The notes: generated by a model from the sequence alone, not told the origin. Positions 8,718-17,191 are shown, counted from the stretch's first letter. The stretch is 29,469 nucleotides of DNA from JBBQZU01 sp041749535 (GCA_041749535.1 JBGTBE010000076.1:1-29469), one strand, 5' to 3'. Numbers and translations: made by a program.

Positions 8718-8779
8718 TGAGGGTATAGACGGCACCCATAAGCGCCAAAGTTATCATCGTTTTACGTTGAAGAGAAACT

Positions 8780-8808
8780 AAAAAAACCCGCACAAATAAA
8801 TGTGCGGG
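8780..8808 (-). terminator. Intrinsic terminator of the cupredoxin-like gene
   Basis: CCCGCACA (8787-8794) and TGTGCGGG (8801-8808) form a perfect 8-bp stem with a 6-nt loop. On the minus strand seven U residues follow. On the plus strand the next bases are CTGTCTC, so it is a poor terminator for the convergent propeller gene. Confidence 0.85.
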
Positions 8809-8835
8809 CTGTCTCGAAATCAAGTGACTAAGGCA

Positions 8836-9231
8836 TTATTGCACCTTAATGGTGTAATGAGGTGTTGGGTTCAAAGGACAACTGTATACATATTCTCCTT
8901 TTTCCAATTCCACAACGCCTGTGTAGGCCATTCCATCCTTTTGAACTGGAGTAGTGGTAAATGAGTTTGGCACTGCCGTCTTCATTACATCCATGTCTTT
9001 CTCAGAAGCTTTCTGAATCACAAAACCCAGGTCTTTTTCTACACCTTGGTTCATCACCTTAAACTGATACTTACCCGGCTTTAGTTTAAGCTCCTTTGTT
9101 GTGAATTCCCCTTTCACCTGCACCAATTCAATTATAGTAACATCTTTGGCTGTAGTTTGGGCTTGGGCTTTGAAGGCAAAAGCCAATAATAAAACAGCAC
9201 TGGCTGCAAGCATTTTAATTTTTGTTTTCAT
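8836..9231 (-). CDS. Cupredoxin-like periplasmic protein with a degenerate copper site
   Basis: A signal peptide (MKTKIKMLAASAVLLLAFAF, cut after AQA near residue 24) precedes a single beta-sandwich of about 105 residues, like the cupredoxin-1/EfeO N-terminal fold. The segments LKLKPGKYQFKVMNQG and VELEKGEYVYSCPLNP-TPHYTIKV are the usual strands around the copper loop. Cys118 and His125 are kept, but the upstream His expected after the KVMNQG turn is replaced (EKDLGF) and no Met follows the His. A normal type 1 blue-copper centre (His, Cys, His, Met) is therefore unlikely. The gene is a single unit with its own terminator and a candidate promoter at 9298-9305. It may bind copper differently, bind nothing, or act as a structural or carrier domain. 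Confidence 0.75.
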   Translation of the reverse strand: MKTKIKMLAASAVLLLAFAFKAQAQTTAKDVTIIELVQVKGEFTTKELKLKPGKYQFKVMNQGVEKDLGFVIQKASEKDMDVMKTAVPNSFTTTPVQKDGMAYTGVVELEKGEYVYSCPLNPTPHYTIKVQ

Positions 9232-9297
9232 AGAATAAAGATTTGAATTGTTTGACTAGCACACGGTTCACTTTGAAGGTGGCAATCAAATCACAGT

Positions 9298-9305
9298 CAA
9301 AAGTA
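9298..9305 (-). promoter_or_regulatory. Candidate -7 promoter element for the cupredoxin-like gene
   Basis: The minus strand reads TACTTTTG, an exact match to TAnnTTTG, 66 bp upstream of the ATG at 9231. No clear -33 TTTG lies at the expected distance, so support is only moderate. Confidence 0.4.
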
Positions 9306-9385
9306 ATTTGAGCGCAAACAATTGCTTGTAATGTTGCCGACATGTCAAGCCATTTTATGAAAATTGCTGCGCTCAATAAGCACAC

Positions 9386-9414
9386 AAAAAAACCCGCAGC
9401 ATCTCTGCTGCGGG
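9386..9414 (-). terminator. Intrinsic terminator of the large lipoprotein gene
   Basis: CCCGCAGCA (9393-9401) and TGCTGCGGG (9406-9414) form a 9-bp stem with loop TCTC. It is followed on the minus strand by seven U residues and on the plus strand by TTTCTTT, so it could work in both directions. It sits 27 bp past the stop of the minus-strand lipoprotein gene. Confidence 0.9.
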
Positions 9415-9441
9415 TTTCTTTATGGTGTTTACATTCTTTGC

Positions 9442-11268
9442 CTAAGGCTGGTATTTAAACGAGCCGCTGGCGGTACTGTTGTACGTTTCCTGGGTACCGT
9501 TCCCGTTGATATTTACCGTAACATCAGCAGTATACGTGCCTTTCAGGAGGGTGTAAACCCCTCCTACTATTTCAAAGTCGGTGATGGTAACTACTTGGTT
9601 GCTCATGGCCGCATAATAATCACCATTGGGATTCAATTGATTGTAGACATACCCATCCCATTCTGGACAATTATCAGCCACACCTACTTCCGTAACCAAT
9701 TCAAAACTCAATTGAATTTGGCTGGTAAATAGTGAACTACCCAGTGTTCCTATAAGGGTATGGCAAGTTGTAAAGTTCAGACTATCGGTAACGTCATCAA
9801 AGTTGAATGAATTTGAACCTTCAATGTATGTAAAGTACTCTTCCAGCTCTACAGCATCGCAGAACGAAAGATTCCCTTCATCATACGTGGATGCTACGTC
9901 GGCATTGTATGTGGGGCCTTCGGTGCTCAGGGTTTCCAGGTTACCAAAATCAACCAGTTCGAAGGTGCTTGTACCGCTTGATACACAGATTAAGTCCATT
10001 GAGAACTGCCCGGCATCGTCGGAAACAGTATATGTGCCAATCCCATTTTCCGACAGGTTGAGTTGTACAACAATTCCAGCAAGTGGATTGGAATCGCAAT
10101 CTACCACAGTGCCGTTCACGGTGATGGACCCTTCATCCGGCAAGGTTAATTCTACATTGCCCAAATCCACGTCAACAGTTCCGAGGGGTCCAATTTCCAT
10201 GGTGAAGAATGACTCCCCTGAGCAGTTTAGTGAACCCACCGCAAAGATGAGCAGCTCATCGGCAGGTACGATACCGGAGAAATAACCATCGGGACCAACA
10301 TACGCAAAGCCGGTACCACCGTTGGGGCGGGTGATTACGATTAAAAGATTGCCCAGAGGCTCACCTGTGGCTTCATTCACGGTAGTGCCGGATAGCGTTG
10401 TAAAAGATACAGGGATATCACAATTCCAAAAGCTGAAATGGCTCACTTCTCCTATGTATAGATTGCCGGTTTTCACAGCGCTTCCTTCTTCTCTCCAAAT
10501 ACCACCCACCTCATCAAAAAACCACAGGGGAATGGCATCAGGTGCATGGGCCATTTGTGCGGCCTGCACGGGAAATTCCAGCGTAGCTTTCTTGCCGGGT
10601 GCGAGCTGCAATGGCTGACCTGAGCCCCCGAGCATCTCTACGCCTACCATTCCGTAGGTGATCATTCCGGCGTTCTCGCCTGCGGCATTCACTGCTTGTA
10701 GTGAGCCCGGCATATATGTAGGAAGAAATGGGTCGGTGGGGTCTAAGTACGTGGTACCGAGAATTACCTGCCCGGTGTATGCATTGCCATCTTCATCTAC
10801 AAGGGCATTTGCAGGAAAGGTAGCCTTTGCACCACCCGGAATCGTAACCGAGCCTCCGGCAGATGCGTCAAAAAAGGCGTTGTACGAAAGCGCAATCATG
10901 GTGATGTCCACATAATTCATGGCGCTGGTTCTGGGCTTCAAACTCCTGAACTGCTTGAAGTATCCGTTGGCCTGCACCTTTACAACTGCATAAGCCTGGT
11001 CGGTGCTGGCATTTGAAATCTGATAATATCCCAACTCGTTGGTCTGGTCAAATTGTCCACCCACTTCCACAAGCGCATTGGCCACCGGCATACCCGAGGG
11101 GCTCGTGATGCGCCCGGTAAAGTCTGCGCTTACTGCAGAACCTGATAAATGTGGATTGGCGTAGTTGGGATTTCCTCCTATAGGATCGCCTGATGATGAT
11201 GAGTCATCATTTTTACAGGAATAAACTAAAAATAAGATGGGAAGCAATAAACAGATAAAACGTTTCAT
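9442..11268 (-). CDS. Large surface lipoprotein with carboxypeptidase-regulatory-like domains
   Basis: This 608-residue protein has a lipobox ending LFLVYSC, with the lipidated Cys at residue 18. The following KNDDSSSS is acidic, as in the lipoprotein export signals that send Bacteroidota lipoproteins to the cell surface. An N-terminal carboxypeptidase-regulatory-like domain (FTGRITSPSGMPVANALVEV to QANGYFKQF) is followed by a segment with SVTIPGGAKATFPANAL and IPLWFFDE-GGIWREEG. That segment is typical of Bacteroidota proteins with this architecture. Two more regulatory-like sandwiches (FTTLSGTTVNEATGEPLG; ITVNGTVVDCDSNPLAG) and a C-terminal all-beta domain complete it. No catalytic residues are visible, so a binding or scaffold role is likely. 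The gene is single, with terminators on both sides. I found no clear -7 element before it. Confidence 0.75.
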   Translation of the reverse strand: MKRFICLLLPILFLVYSCKNDDSSSSGDPIGGNPNYANPHLSGSAVSADFTGRITSPSGMPVANALVEVGGQFDQTNELGYYQISNASTDQAYAVVKVQANGYFKQFRSLKPRTSAMNYVDITMIALSYNAFFDASAGGSVTIPGGAKATFPANALVDEDGNAYTGQVILGTTYLDPTDPFLPTYMPGSLQAVNAAGENAGMITYGMVGVEMLGGSGQPLQLAPGKKATLEFPVQAAQMAHAPDAIPLWFFDEVGGIWREEGSAVKTGNLYIGEVSHFSFWNCDIPVSFTTLSGTTVNEATGEPLGNLLIVITRPNGGTGFAYVGPDGYFSGIVPADELLIFAVGSLNCSGESFFTMEIGPLGTVDVDLGNVELTLPDEGSITVNGTVVDCDSNPLAGIVVQLNLSENGIGTYTVSDDAGQFSMDLICVSSGTSTFELVDFGNLETLSTEGPTYNADVASTYDEGNLSFCDAVELEEYFTYIEGSNSFNFDDVTDSLNFTTCHTLIGTLGSSLFTSQIQLSFELVTEVGVADNCPEWDGYVYNQLNPNGDYYAAMSNQVVTITDFEIVGGVYTLLKGTYTADVTVNINGNGTQETYNSTASGSFKYQP

Positions 11269-11329
11269 AGGTAGTTCGAATTGGTGAGATGCCCCGTTGA
11301 CGTTCTATTAAATGATATAGTTGTATTAC

Positions 11330-11357
11330 AAAAAAAGCAGGCTTTAATTGCCTGCTT
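11330..11357 (-). terminator. Intrinsic terminator of the lipoprotein/barrel operon
   Basis: AAGCAGGC (11335-11342) and GCCTGCTT (11350-11357) pair around a 7-nt AT-rich loop. On the minus strand the stem runs into a U tract. It lies 54 bp past the stop of the last gene of the four-gene operon. Confidence 0.85.
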
Positions 11358-11411
11358 CTAAATGATACATGAATGTGCAACGGTGATTTTGCTGCGCTGC
11401 GTCTGGGATTT

Positions 11412-12005
11412 CTACCAAATTTTAAATACAAAACCCACGTTGAGGGAGAAATATTGTTGTGTTTCCTGCTCGTCGGTTTCAAAGCCTACCACGTACCTTC
11501 CTGTTACCATCAGGTCAAGATTTGGCGAAGCTTCTAAAAGTACACCCACTTCTGGCCTCAGGGCAAATTGCCAGGCTTCATTTTCAATGTAGAACACGCC
11601 CATCTCCACAGTTTCATTGGTGTACAGGGTACCTACTCCAAGCCCGGCATATGGCTTAACACCTTCTTCGGCAAAGTAGTAGTCAGCAGCTGCAAAAAGC
11701 GGAACACAATTGAGGTATCGGTACTGAATTCCGGTAAGCGACTCATTGCCTCTAACGTAGGTGGCCTGGGCACGACGCTCATAGAATACGGTCCAGCCTC
11801 CATCTGCGCCAACGCCGATGTTTGGAGTTACCATTTTGCGGTATTCCAGGGTCACACCTCGGAAACTTGCGCTTTCTATGAAATCGCTGGTCTCGCCGGA
11901 GCTAAATCCCATGGTATACTCTATTGCGAAATATCCATCCTGGGCGTATGTTGCAGTGGTGGATAGTGCTCCTGCCAACAGCAGGGTGCTTATTATTTTT
12001 TTCAT
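11412..12005 (-). CDS. Outer-membrane beta-barrel protein
   Basis: This 197-residue protein begins with a cleavable signal peptide (MKKIISTLLLAGALSTTATYA). The remainder is a chain of amphipathic strands ending in an aromatic residue (NVGFVFKIW), the usual C-terminal beta-signal of outer-membrane barrels. Glycine-aromatic strand pairs such as KPYAGLGVGTLY and MVTGRYVVGF fit a small eight-strand barrel of the OmpW/OMP_b-brl type. It is the last gene of a four-gene operon and lies 29 bp after a lipoprotein gene. The pairing suggests that barrel and lipoprotein act together, but the function is unknown. Confidence 0.75.
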   Translation of the reverse strand: MKKIISTLLLAGALSTTATYAQDGYFAIEYTMGFSSGETSDFIESASFRGVTLEYRKMVTPNIGVGADGGWTVFYERRAQATYVRGNESLTGIQYRYLNCVPLFAAADYYFAEEGVKPYAGLGVGTLYTNETVEMGVFYIENEAWQFALRPEVGVLLEASPNLDLMVTGRYVVGFETDEQETQQYFSLNVGFVFKIW

Positions 12006-12034
12006 GACTTTCTTCGTTTGATGGTGATGAATGA

Positions 12035-12652
12035 TCAGTTGGTAGTGAGATAAGGCGATTGTGCAAATGCTTGATCAATGGCCTGATTGATGCGGTTCGC
12101 ATCATAAGAGCCTGTGAGAAGTCCGTTGATTGCAGATGTCCATACTACCTTCCGGCTATCGTCAGTGCTCAGGTTCTGTGGGTCCGTCATAAACATCACA
12201 AAAGTACCTGTGGTATAGCTGCTGTAGTATGGGTAGGGGTAATACCATCCTCCACCGCAGTAATAAGGATCCCAGTAGCACCAATAACCACCATAGTAAC
12301 CACCGCTAACAATGGTTGTAGATGTCCATGCGGCAGGAAGAAGTTCAATATCTGGGTTCTGATCGGCGTCTACACGGGTCCAGCCCAATGCCGTCATATT
12401 GGCCTTTATCTTATTGAGCATAGGCACAGCGTAAAGGTCCTGAATGTACTCCACATCATCGCCAAGACCATCAGAGATTTTTACAATCTCGTCAGGTATT
12501 GAATAGGTGCTTCCGGCGCTAAAAGCATAATTTTCGTCGTACACGGTGTAGACAAGGTCGAGTTCATCGGCATAATCAGCACCATCCGGGTAGCAGCCCC
12601 AAAACAGTCCGGCTGCGGCAATCATTGAGAGAGAAAAGAACTTACTTTTCAT
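12035..12652 (-). CDS. DUF4136-like lipoprotein with a Tyr/Gly-rich insert
   Basis: MKSKFFSLSMIAAAGLFWGC is a lipoprotein signal with the lipidated Cys at residue 20. The body resembles DUF4136: an N-terminal strand-rich part, then MLNKIKANMTALGWTRVD, where the family pairs a helix with DADVELLP-like text (here DQNPDIELLPAAWTS). A C-terminal VWTSAINGLLTGS-INQAIDQAFAQSP helix follows. An insert around residues 115-150 is packed with Tyr, Trp and Gly (GGYYGGYWCYWDPYYCGGGW), as often seen in the family. It is gene three of the operon. The family's role is unknown. Confidence 0.7.
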   Translation of the reverse strand: MKSKFFSLSMIAAAGLFWGCYPDGADYADELDLVYTVYDENYAFSAGSTYSIPDEIVKISDGLGDDVEYIQDLYAVPMLNKIKANMTALGWTRVDADQNPDIELLPAAWTSTTIVSGGYYGGYWCYWDPYYCGGGWYYPYPYYSSYTTGTFVMFMTDPQNLSTDDSRKVVWTSAINGLLTGSYDANRINQAIDQAFAQSPYLTTN

Positions 12653-12679
12653 TTTATTTTGTTTTTATTAGGTGTTTTA

Positions 12680-13300
12680 TCATTTCAATTTTACTTCTAG
12701 TCCGCCGGTAAATCCGAACTGTGTGGCCGTTGACGAAGTGCTTACGCCTGTGCTGCAACCACTGCCTGAGCAGCCTATACCGAGTCCAACGCCCTGCACA
12801 GGCATCATCAGCTGGGATTGAAGAATAAATCCAAGGGTTTCTGAAATTTTAATTATCGCACCCAGCTTCATTCCAACTGCAAATCGCCATTCATCAGAAT
12901 AGTCTTCTTTAGGAGAAATTATCGCCGCTCCCAGCATTAAGCCTCCATAAGGAGCTATATTGGCCGAGAAATCGGGACTGTGAGAACCGCCGAGCATGAT
13001 GTAGTTCACACTACCTGGTACACTCAAATTGTCAGTAACGGCAAGGCGGTAGTCGAAAATCGCAAACTCTGTATCCTGCCTGCTGTATGTCAGTTCTACG
13101 GATGTTCTAGTGTCCGGTCTGAAACTCAGTACACCTCCATAGGCAGCGCCATCTCTGAAGATCACATCCCCATAATATCCGTACACTTTGTCCTGAAAGG
13201 TGTATCCACCAAAACCTGTGAGATACAGTCCTTGTGCATCAGCACTCAGTGAAGCACCGAGGGCAAGCATTGTGAACGCAACGATAAATTTTATTTTCAT
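12680..13300 (-). CDS. Outer-membrane beta-barrel protein
   Basis: This 206-residue protein has a signal peptide (MKIKFIVAFTMLALGASLSADA) and then barrel strands such as LYLTGFGGYTF, SVELTYSRQD, APYGGLMLGAAI and FRPDTRTSVEL. It ends GFTGGLEVKLK. A CSGSGCSTGVSTSSTAT loop near residues 175-190 has two Cys that could form a short disulfide and probably faces outward. Its start overlaps the stop of the upstream lipoprotein gene by one base (TAATG), so the two are probably translationally coupled. It looks like an OMP_b-brl family porin-like or adhesin-like barrel. No substrate can be inferred. Confidence 0.75.
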   Translation of the reverse strand: MKIKFIVAFTMLALGASLSADAQGLYLTGFGGYTFQDKVYGYYGDVIFRDGAAYGGVLSFRPDTRTSVELTYSRQDTEFAIFDYRLAVTDNLSVPGSVNYIMLGGSHSPDFSANIAPYGGLMLGAAIISPKEDYSDEWRFAVGMKLGAIIKISETLGFILQSQLMMPVQGVGLGIGCSGSGCSTGVSTSSTATQFGFTGGLEVKLK

Positions 13301-13899
13301 TATTGGGCCTTTGGGGTTGCTACTATTAGCTTGTCTTTGACCATCTGCGCACGCACCTCATGGGTAATCTCCTCCAGGGTTTGGTCAATAGATGTGGGAT
13401 TTACTGTAGAAGTTACACCTGACCAAAGCAGCTTGTTGTCCTTTAAGGAAAATATGTTGGTTGCGATCACATATTTGGTATCCGTGGTGTAGTAACCCGG
13501 TGAATAATAGCTTGAATAATACGCCCCATGATAACCCCAATATCCCGCGCCGCTGTAGCTGCCTGGCACATAATTCTGTTGTTGATCAACGGCCACAAGT
13601 TGCATGGTAACTATACCGTCAAAACCCTGTGCTTCCAAAGCTTTTTTACAATATTCCTGGTTGTCCATGATTTCCTTACTCTCAAAAATATTGTAGGAAG
13701 GGTAGAAAGCCTCATTCTTAGCGGCCATTCTGTCTTCCGAGTAGCGGCGCGTTGCTTCGTCTTTTACAAGTATGGCCAGCATCACTTTTTTAAATTCGCC
13801 GTCGGTAACGGTTGCATCGGGAGCTTTCCAGCTGCTTACAATAGATGTGTTGCTGCATGCAGCAAATAGGAACATCAAAGGGATTAGGAACTTTTTCAC
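13300..13899 (-). CDS. Lipoprotein of the SSWK type, first gene of the operon
   Basis: Translation starts at GTG 13899, giving a lipoprotein signal with lipobox FLFAAC (Cys at residue 15). SNTSIVSSWKAP follows, a start shared by many small lipoproteins related to DUF4136. The pattern KKVMLAILVKDEATRRYSED, then an ALEAQGFDGIVTMQLVAV strand, fits a small alpha/beta domain that senses or binds an unknown partner. A Tyr/Gly-rich segment (GSYSGAGYWGYHGAYYSSYY, near 129-148) parallels that of the other lipoprotein in the operon. The promoter candidate at 13923-13930 drives this gene first. The function is unknown. Confidence 0.7.
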   Translation of the reverse strand: MKKFLIPLMFLFAACSNTSIVSSWKAPDATVTDGEFKKVMLAILVKDEATRRYSEDRMAAKNEAFYPSYNIFESKEIMDNQEYCKKALEAQGFDGIVTMQLVAVDQQQNYVPGSYSGAGYWGYHGAYYSSYYSPGYYTTDTKYVIATNIFSLKDNKLLWSGVTSTVNPTSIDQTLEEITHEVRAQMVKDKLIVATPKAQ

Positions 13900-13922
13900 T
13901 TATACAGGTTTTAAATCGGGTT

Positions 13923-13930
13923 CAAACGTA
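13923..13930 (-). promoter_or_regulatory. Candidate -7 element for the lipoprotein/barrel operon
   Basis: The minus strand reads TACGTTTG, an exact TAnnTTTG match that ends 23 bp before the GTG start at 13899. A -33 TTTG is not evident. Its position fits a short leader, as at other genes here. Confidence 0.45.
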
Positions 13931-14190
13931 CTACTTTTTAAGTGTTTTTTTAAGGTTGCAAGTTTACTTTTATCTCGGCTCAAAAAGAAAATCACTTTTA
14001 CCTTTGTATTGTAAATTGTCTATCCGATTTGGAACCTGCAAAATGAACTATTCCAGAATATTGGCGACCGTATTTTCCTATTCAGTGTACCGCATTGAAG
14101 TCACCTGGCTGAATCAGCTTTCTGCTCCCAGCCTGTTGCAAGTAATCCCACATTTTCTGAATTGGTATCCATGCGTTTCGCAATCTACAT
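13931..14190. other. Intergenic region, nothing recognised
   Basis: This spacer lies between the end of the polysaccharide operon and the promoter of the lipoprotein/barrel operon. I find no hairpin with a U tract for the polysaccharide operon, no RNA gene and no credible small protein. The plus-strand frames here lack any recognisable feature. Confidence 0.5.
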
Positions 14191-16038
14191 TCAACGATCC
14201 GGTGAAAATATCAGCGTTATAAGCGCATACAGCAATGCTGATTGGTCCATCCTTCCACTGATATGAGCACTTCTAACGCTTCGAAATTGGTCCATATCTA
14301 TGCAGCCAAGTTTTTCCACCTCCCCTTCTGGCAGGAGCTGAGCGAGCGCATCTTTGTTGGCCAGCAGTGAGCGAAGTGGCATACCAAAGCCCGCCTTTCG
14401 TCGCTGGGTGATGTACCTTGGCAGTACTTCCAAATATGCGTCTTTGAGAATTCTCTTGGAGCTTAAACTGGGGCTTAGCTTGTAATCCAAAGGAAGTCCC
14501 GCGGCAAATTCCACTAGCTCATGATCCAGGTAAGGCACACGGCTTTCCAACCCGAAAGCCATAGAAGAGCGGTCCAGGTAGTGTAAGTTCTTCACGAGAA
14601 AATTGTCCGTTTCAAACATCAACAGTCCCTCCCAGAGTTGGGCTTCATTGCCAAAATAGGGTTCGAAAATTTCAGCATAGCGGGGGGCTCCTTTAAAAAG
14701 AGCTACGGCAGAATCCAAATCGCCTACGATACTGAAACGGCCTGCTTCGAAATCCCTACCCAGGTTGTTGCCCCACTTTTGCAGGTAGCGGCGGTAGGCT
14801 TTAAAAGGCCCTTTGCCTGCTGAAACACTGCGCAACATTGGCGCTAACAATGATTTAAGACCAGGTATGGCTGAAGCGTATTGGGTAAGCCTGAGCAAGA
14901 GATGCCCATTATACCCAAGAAAAATCTCGTCAGCACCCATGCCGCTCAGCACCACCCTATGCGATTGCGCAGCTTGCTCTGCAATCAACATGGCGGGAAT
15001 GATGGAACCGTCTGCAATGAGATCGTCGCAGGCCCAAACGGCACGCTTCATGTGCTCAGGGGTGAGTTGTGCGAGACCAATGGGCAATTCCTGAAAATTT
15101 AATCCCCATTCTTCGGCGAGCTTACGCGCAAAGAAACCATCGTCGGTAGTGCCTTCCATGCGCAAGTCTGCAGCTTCTTTCACAGCGCAGTAGTGGGTGT
15201 GCTTGCCATGCCTGATGTGCCAGGCTATGATGCTGCTGTCCAAACCTCCCGAAAGGTAGCTGGCAATGGGTACATCGGCCACCAACCTGCGCTCCACTGC
15301 CTGCTTCAAGATTGCTCTCAGCAATTCGCATGCTTCGGTATAGCTTCCGCGAAATGGTTTTGTAGCGGTAGAAATATCCCAATATTTCGACTCAGAAGTA
15401 ACTCCGCTTAGCAGGTCTATAGTGAGCGTATGCCCGGGTGGTAGCCTGTTCACCTCTTTGTAGAGGGTGCGCTGCAGAGGGGTGTATTTAAAAACCAGGA
15501 AATTTCCAACTTCACTTTCGTCCCGCGTGAGTGAAAGTCCGGCAGCACTGAAGGCCTTTATTTCACTTGCGAATGCAATACAACCATTTGCGCGGTGGAG
15601 GTATAGGGGCTTTACACCCAATCGGTCGCGAATAAGCAATACCTCATTGCGGTTTCTGTCGAGAATTGCCATGGCGAAATCGCCGTTGAGCAAGTGCACG
15701 AAATCTGCCCCAAACTTGATGTATAATTTCAGCACCACCTCCGTGTCGCTGTCAGAGAGGAATTGTTCCTGCTTAAGGTGTTCAGATTTAAGCTCCTGGT
15801 AGTTATAGACTTCGCCATTGTACACCAGGCTCACACCATCCTGATGCATGGGTTGGTTGCCGGCGTTGCTCAGGTCTATGATGCTCAGTCTGCGGTGCCC
15901 AAGTTGCACCGTGCTGTTGCCCACCACTTCAGTAAACTGCGCTCCAAAGTCGGGCCCTCGGTGGGTCATTGCCTTGAGGGCAGAGGGCATGTCGAAATGC
16001 GAGGGCTTGAAGCCAATATGACCAGCAATTCCGCACAT
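14191..16038 (-). CDS. asnB: Asparagine synthase-type glutamine amidotransferase
   Basis: The start is ATG 16038: it puts Cys at position 2 (MCGIAGHIGF), which must become the N-terminal nucleophile. A longer frame back to 16116 would bury it. The 615-residue protein has the full class II glutaminase domain (HRGPDFG at 26-32, GHRRLSIIDLSNAG, VYNGEVYNYQEL, SDTEVVLKLY, LNGDFAMAILD). It also has the synthetase domain with PP-loop SGGLDSS (263-269), SGMGADEIFLGYNGH and ESRVPYLDHELVEFA. The reaction is ATP-dependent amidation of a carboxylate using glutamine. It is the last gene of the polysaccharide operon, so the likely acceptor is a glycan uronic acid or a precursor rather than aspartate. That is inferred from context only. 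Confidence 0.9.
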   Translation of the reverse strand: MCGIAGHIGFKPSHFDMPSALKAMTHRGPDFGAQFTEVVGNSTVQLGHRRLSIIDLSNAGNQPMHQDGVSLVYNGEVYNYQELKSEHLKQEQFLSDSDTEVVLKLYIKFGADFVHLLNGDFAMAILDRNRNEVLLIRDRLGVKPLYLHRANGCIAFASEIKAFSAAGLSLTRDESEVGNFLVFKYTPLQRTLYKEVNRLPPGHTLTIDLLSGVTSESKYWDISTATKPFRGSYTEACELLRAILKQAVERRLVADVPIASYLSGGLDSSIIAWHIRHGKHTHYCAVKEAADLRMEGTTDDGFFARKLAEEWGLNFQELPIGLAQLTPEHMKRAVWACDDLIADGSIIPAMLIAEQAAQSHRVVLSGMGADEIFLGYNGHLLLRLTQYASAIPGLKSLLAPMLRSVSAGKGPFKAYRRYLQKWGNNLGRDFEAGRFSIVGDLDSAVALFKGAPRYAEIFEPYFGNEAQLWEGLLMFETDNFLVKNLHYLDRSSMAFGLESRVPYLDHELVEFAAGLPLDYKLSPSLSSKRILKDAYLEVLPRYITQRRKAGFGMPLRSLLANKDALAQLLPEGEVEKLGCIDMDQFRSVRSAHISGRMDQSALLYALITLIFSPDR

Positions 16039-16081
16039 CAGCGATAAATTAGAACGAAATGAAGATATGAAGTACTTCGCT

Positions 16082-17191
16082 TCATGCGGGCAAATGTAAT
16101 ACTTCATACATGGCATCGCCCAGACGCTTCACCATGGCCGCTGTTGTGAATTGCGTGCTATACAGTTCCCTTGATGCGATGCCCATTCGAATCCGCAAAT
16201 CTGGATCATCGATGAGTTTTATGAGCGCATCAGTAAGCGATGCCGGCTCCGGGGTTGGAAGCAAAAATCCATTGATCTCGTTGTGCACGCTCTGCCCGAT
16301 GGCCCCGCGATCGGTGCTCACGATGGGCAAACCGGCGGCAAGCGCCTCTACGATGCTCCAGGGGTGGCCTTCGGGAGCCTTCGGGGCAAATACAAATACG
16401 TCAGAATCTGCAAGCACCTGCCACTTCTCCTCACCCGATACCGAGCTGTGAAGGTGACAATTGCCCATGCCATCTGCAATGTTTTGGCAAGCCTCTCTGT
16501 ATGGTTCGCTGTCCCAACTCCCAAAGGCGTGAAATTCCCACGGGGGCAGATTGGCTCTTTGGGCAAGCATTTGCAAAGCCCGAAGCAACTCCAGCAGTCC
16601 CTTTCCAGGCAGATAATTGGCCAGGTAGGTGATCCTTAGGGGCGTCTTTCCTGCCTTGCGAATCTCTGGAAAACTGTAATCACCACCATTCGGAACTACG
16701 AAAATCTTCTGATTGGGTACGATGCCTTCAAAAATGTAGCGCAAATTATCACCCAGTACAATGGCCCCATCTAACCTTCGCATGGCGCTCATTGCGACAA
16801 CCTTTCTAAGCGGGTCAAGGCGCTCAAACCAATCTCTCCATTCACTTCCCCTGAGCTGTATCAGCACCTTTACTCCCGCCCTCGACGCGAGATGGATAAA
16901 GCGGGCGTCCTTGAAAAAACCGGCACTCGTTTGCCCGATTGGAATCAAAACAAGTGCGGGTTTCACGCTGAGCAGCATTTCCCGAAAGGAGCGGTACATC
17001 CGTCGAATCGTAAGCAGCTTGGAGAAGCGCAACGTGCCCATATCCGCCACATTTTCATTGATGCGGCTGTCAAAATGGTGCAGTTCAAAACGCTCCTGCA
17101 GCGAAGACTCAAGGATAATTTTCGTAGCAACTGCCGGCCCAATATAAGGCGGGGGCAACTTACCTATGATCAGTACGGGTGGCCGTTCCAT
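16082..17191 (-). CDS. GT4-family glycosyltransferase
   Basis: The chosen start is ATG 17191 (MERPPVLIIGKLPPPYIGPA), which gives 369 residues and a proper first Rossmann strand with the glycine-rich GPAVATK. The longer frame to 17371 adds 60 residues of non-homologous text antisense-like to the neighbour. The C-terminal GT-B domain has NGGDYSFPEIRKAG, RITYLANYLPGKGLLELLRA and the EX7E motif EGHPWSIVE within FAPKAPEGHPWSIVEALAAG, typical of GT4 retaining enzymes. The gene overlaps the stop of the upstream polymerase gene by 22 bp and lies 43 bp before the amidotransferase gene. Donor and acceptor sugars cannot be read from the sequence. Confidence 0.88.
   Translation of the reverse strand: MERPPVLIIGKLPPPYIGPAVATKIILESSLQERFELHHFDSRINENVADMGTLRFSKLLTIRRMYRSFREMLLSVKPALVLIPIGQTSAGFFKDARFIHLASRAGVKVLIQLRGSEWRDWFERLDPLRKVVAMSAMRRLDGAIVLGDNLRYIFEGIVPNQKIFVVPNGGDYSFPEIRKAGKTPLRITYLANYLPGKGLLELLRALQMLAQRANLPPWEFHAFGSWDSEPYREACQNIADGMGNCHLHSSVSGEEKWQVLADSDVFVFAPKAPEGHPWSIVEALAAGLPIVSTDRGAIGQSVHNEINGFLLPTPEPASLTDALIKLIDDPDLRIRMGIASRELYSTQFTTAAMVKRLGDAMYEVLHLPA

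Noticed and set aside
8780..8808. Hairpin as terminator of the plus-strand propeller gene
   Set aside because: The bases after the stem on the plus strand are not U-rich; the U tract is only on the minus strand.
9803..10915. Plus-strand open frames inside the large lipoprotein gene
   Set aside because: They are low-complexity mirror frames of a well-supported minus-strand gene.
16039..16116. N-terminal extension of the first asparagine synthase
   Set aside because: The enzyme class needs Cys directly after the initiator Met; an extension would block the nucleophile.
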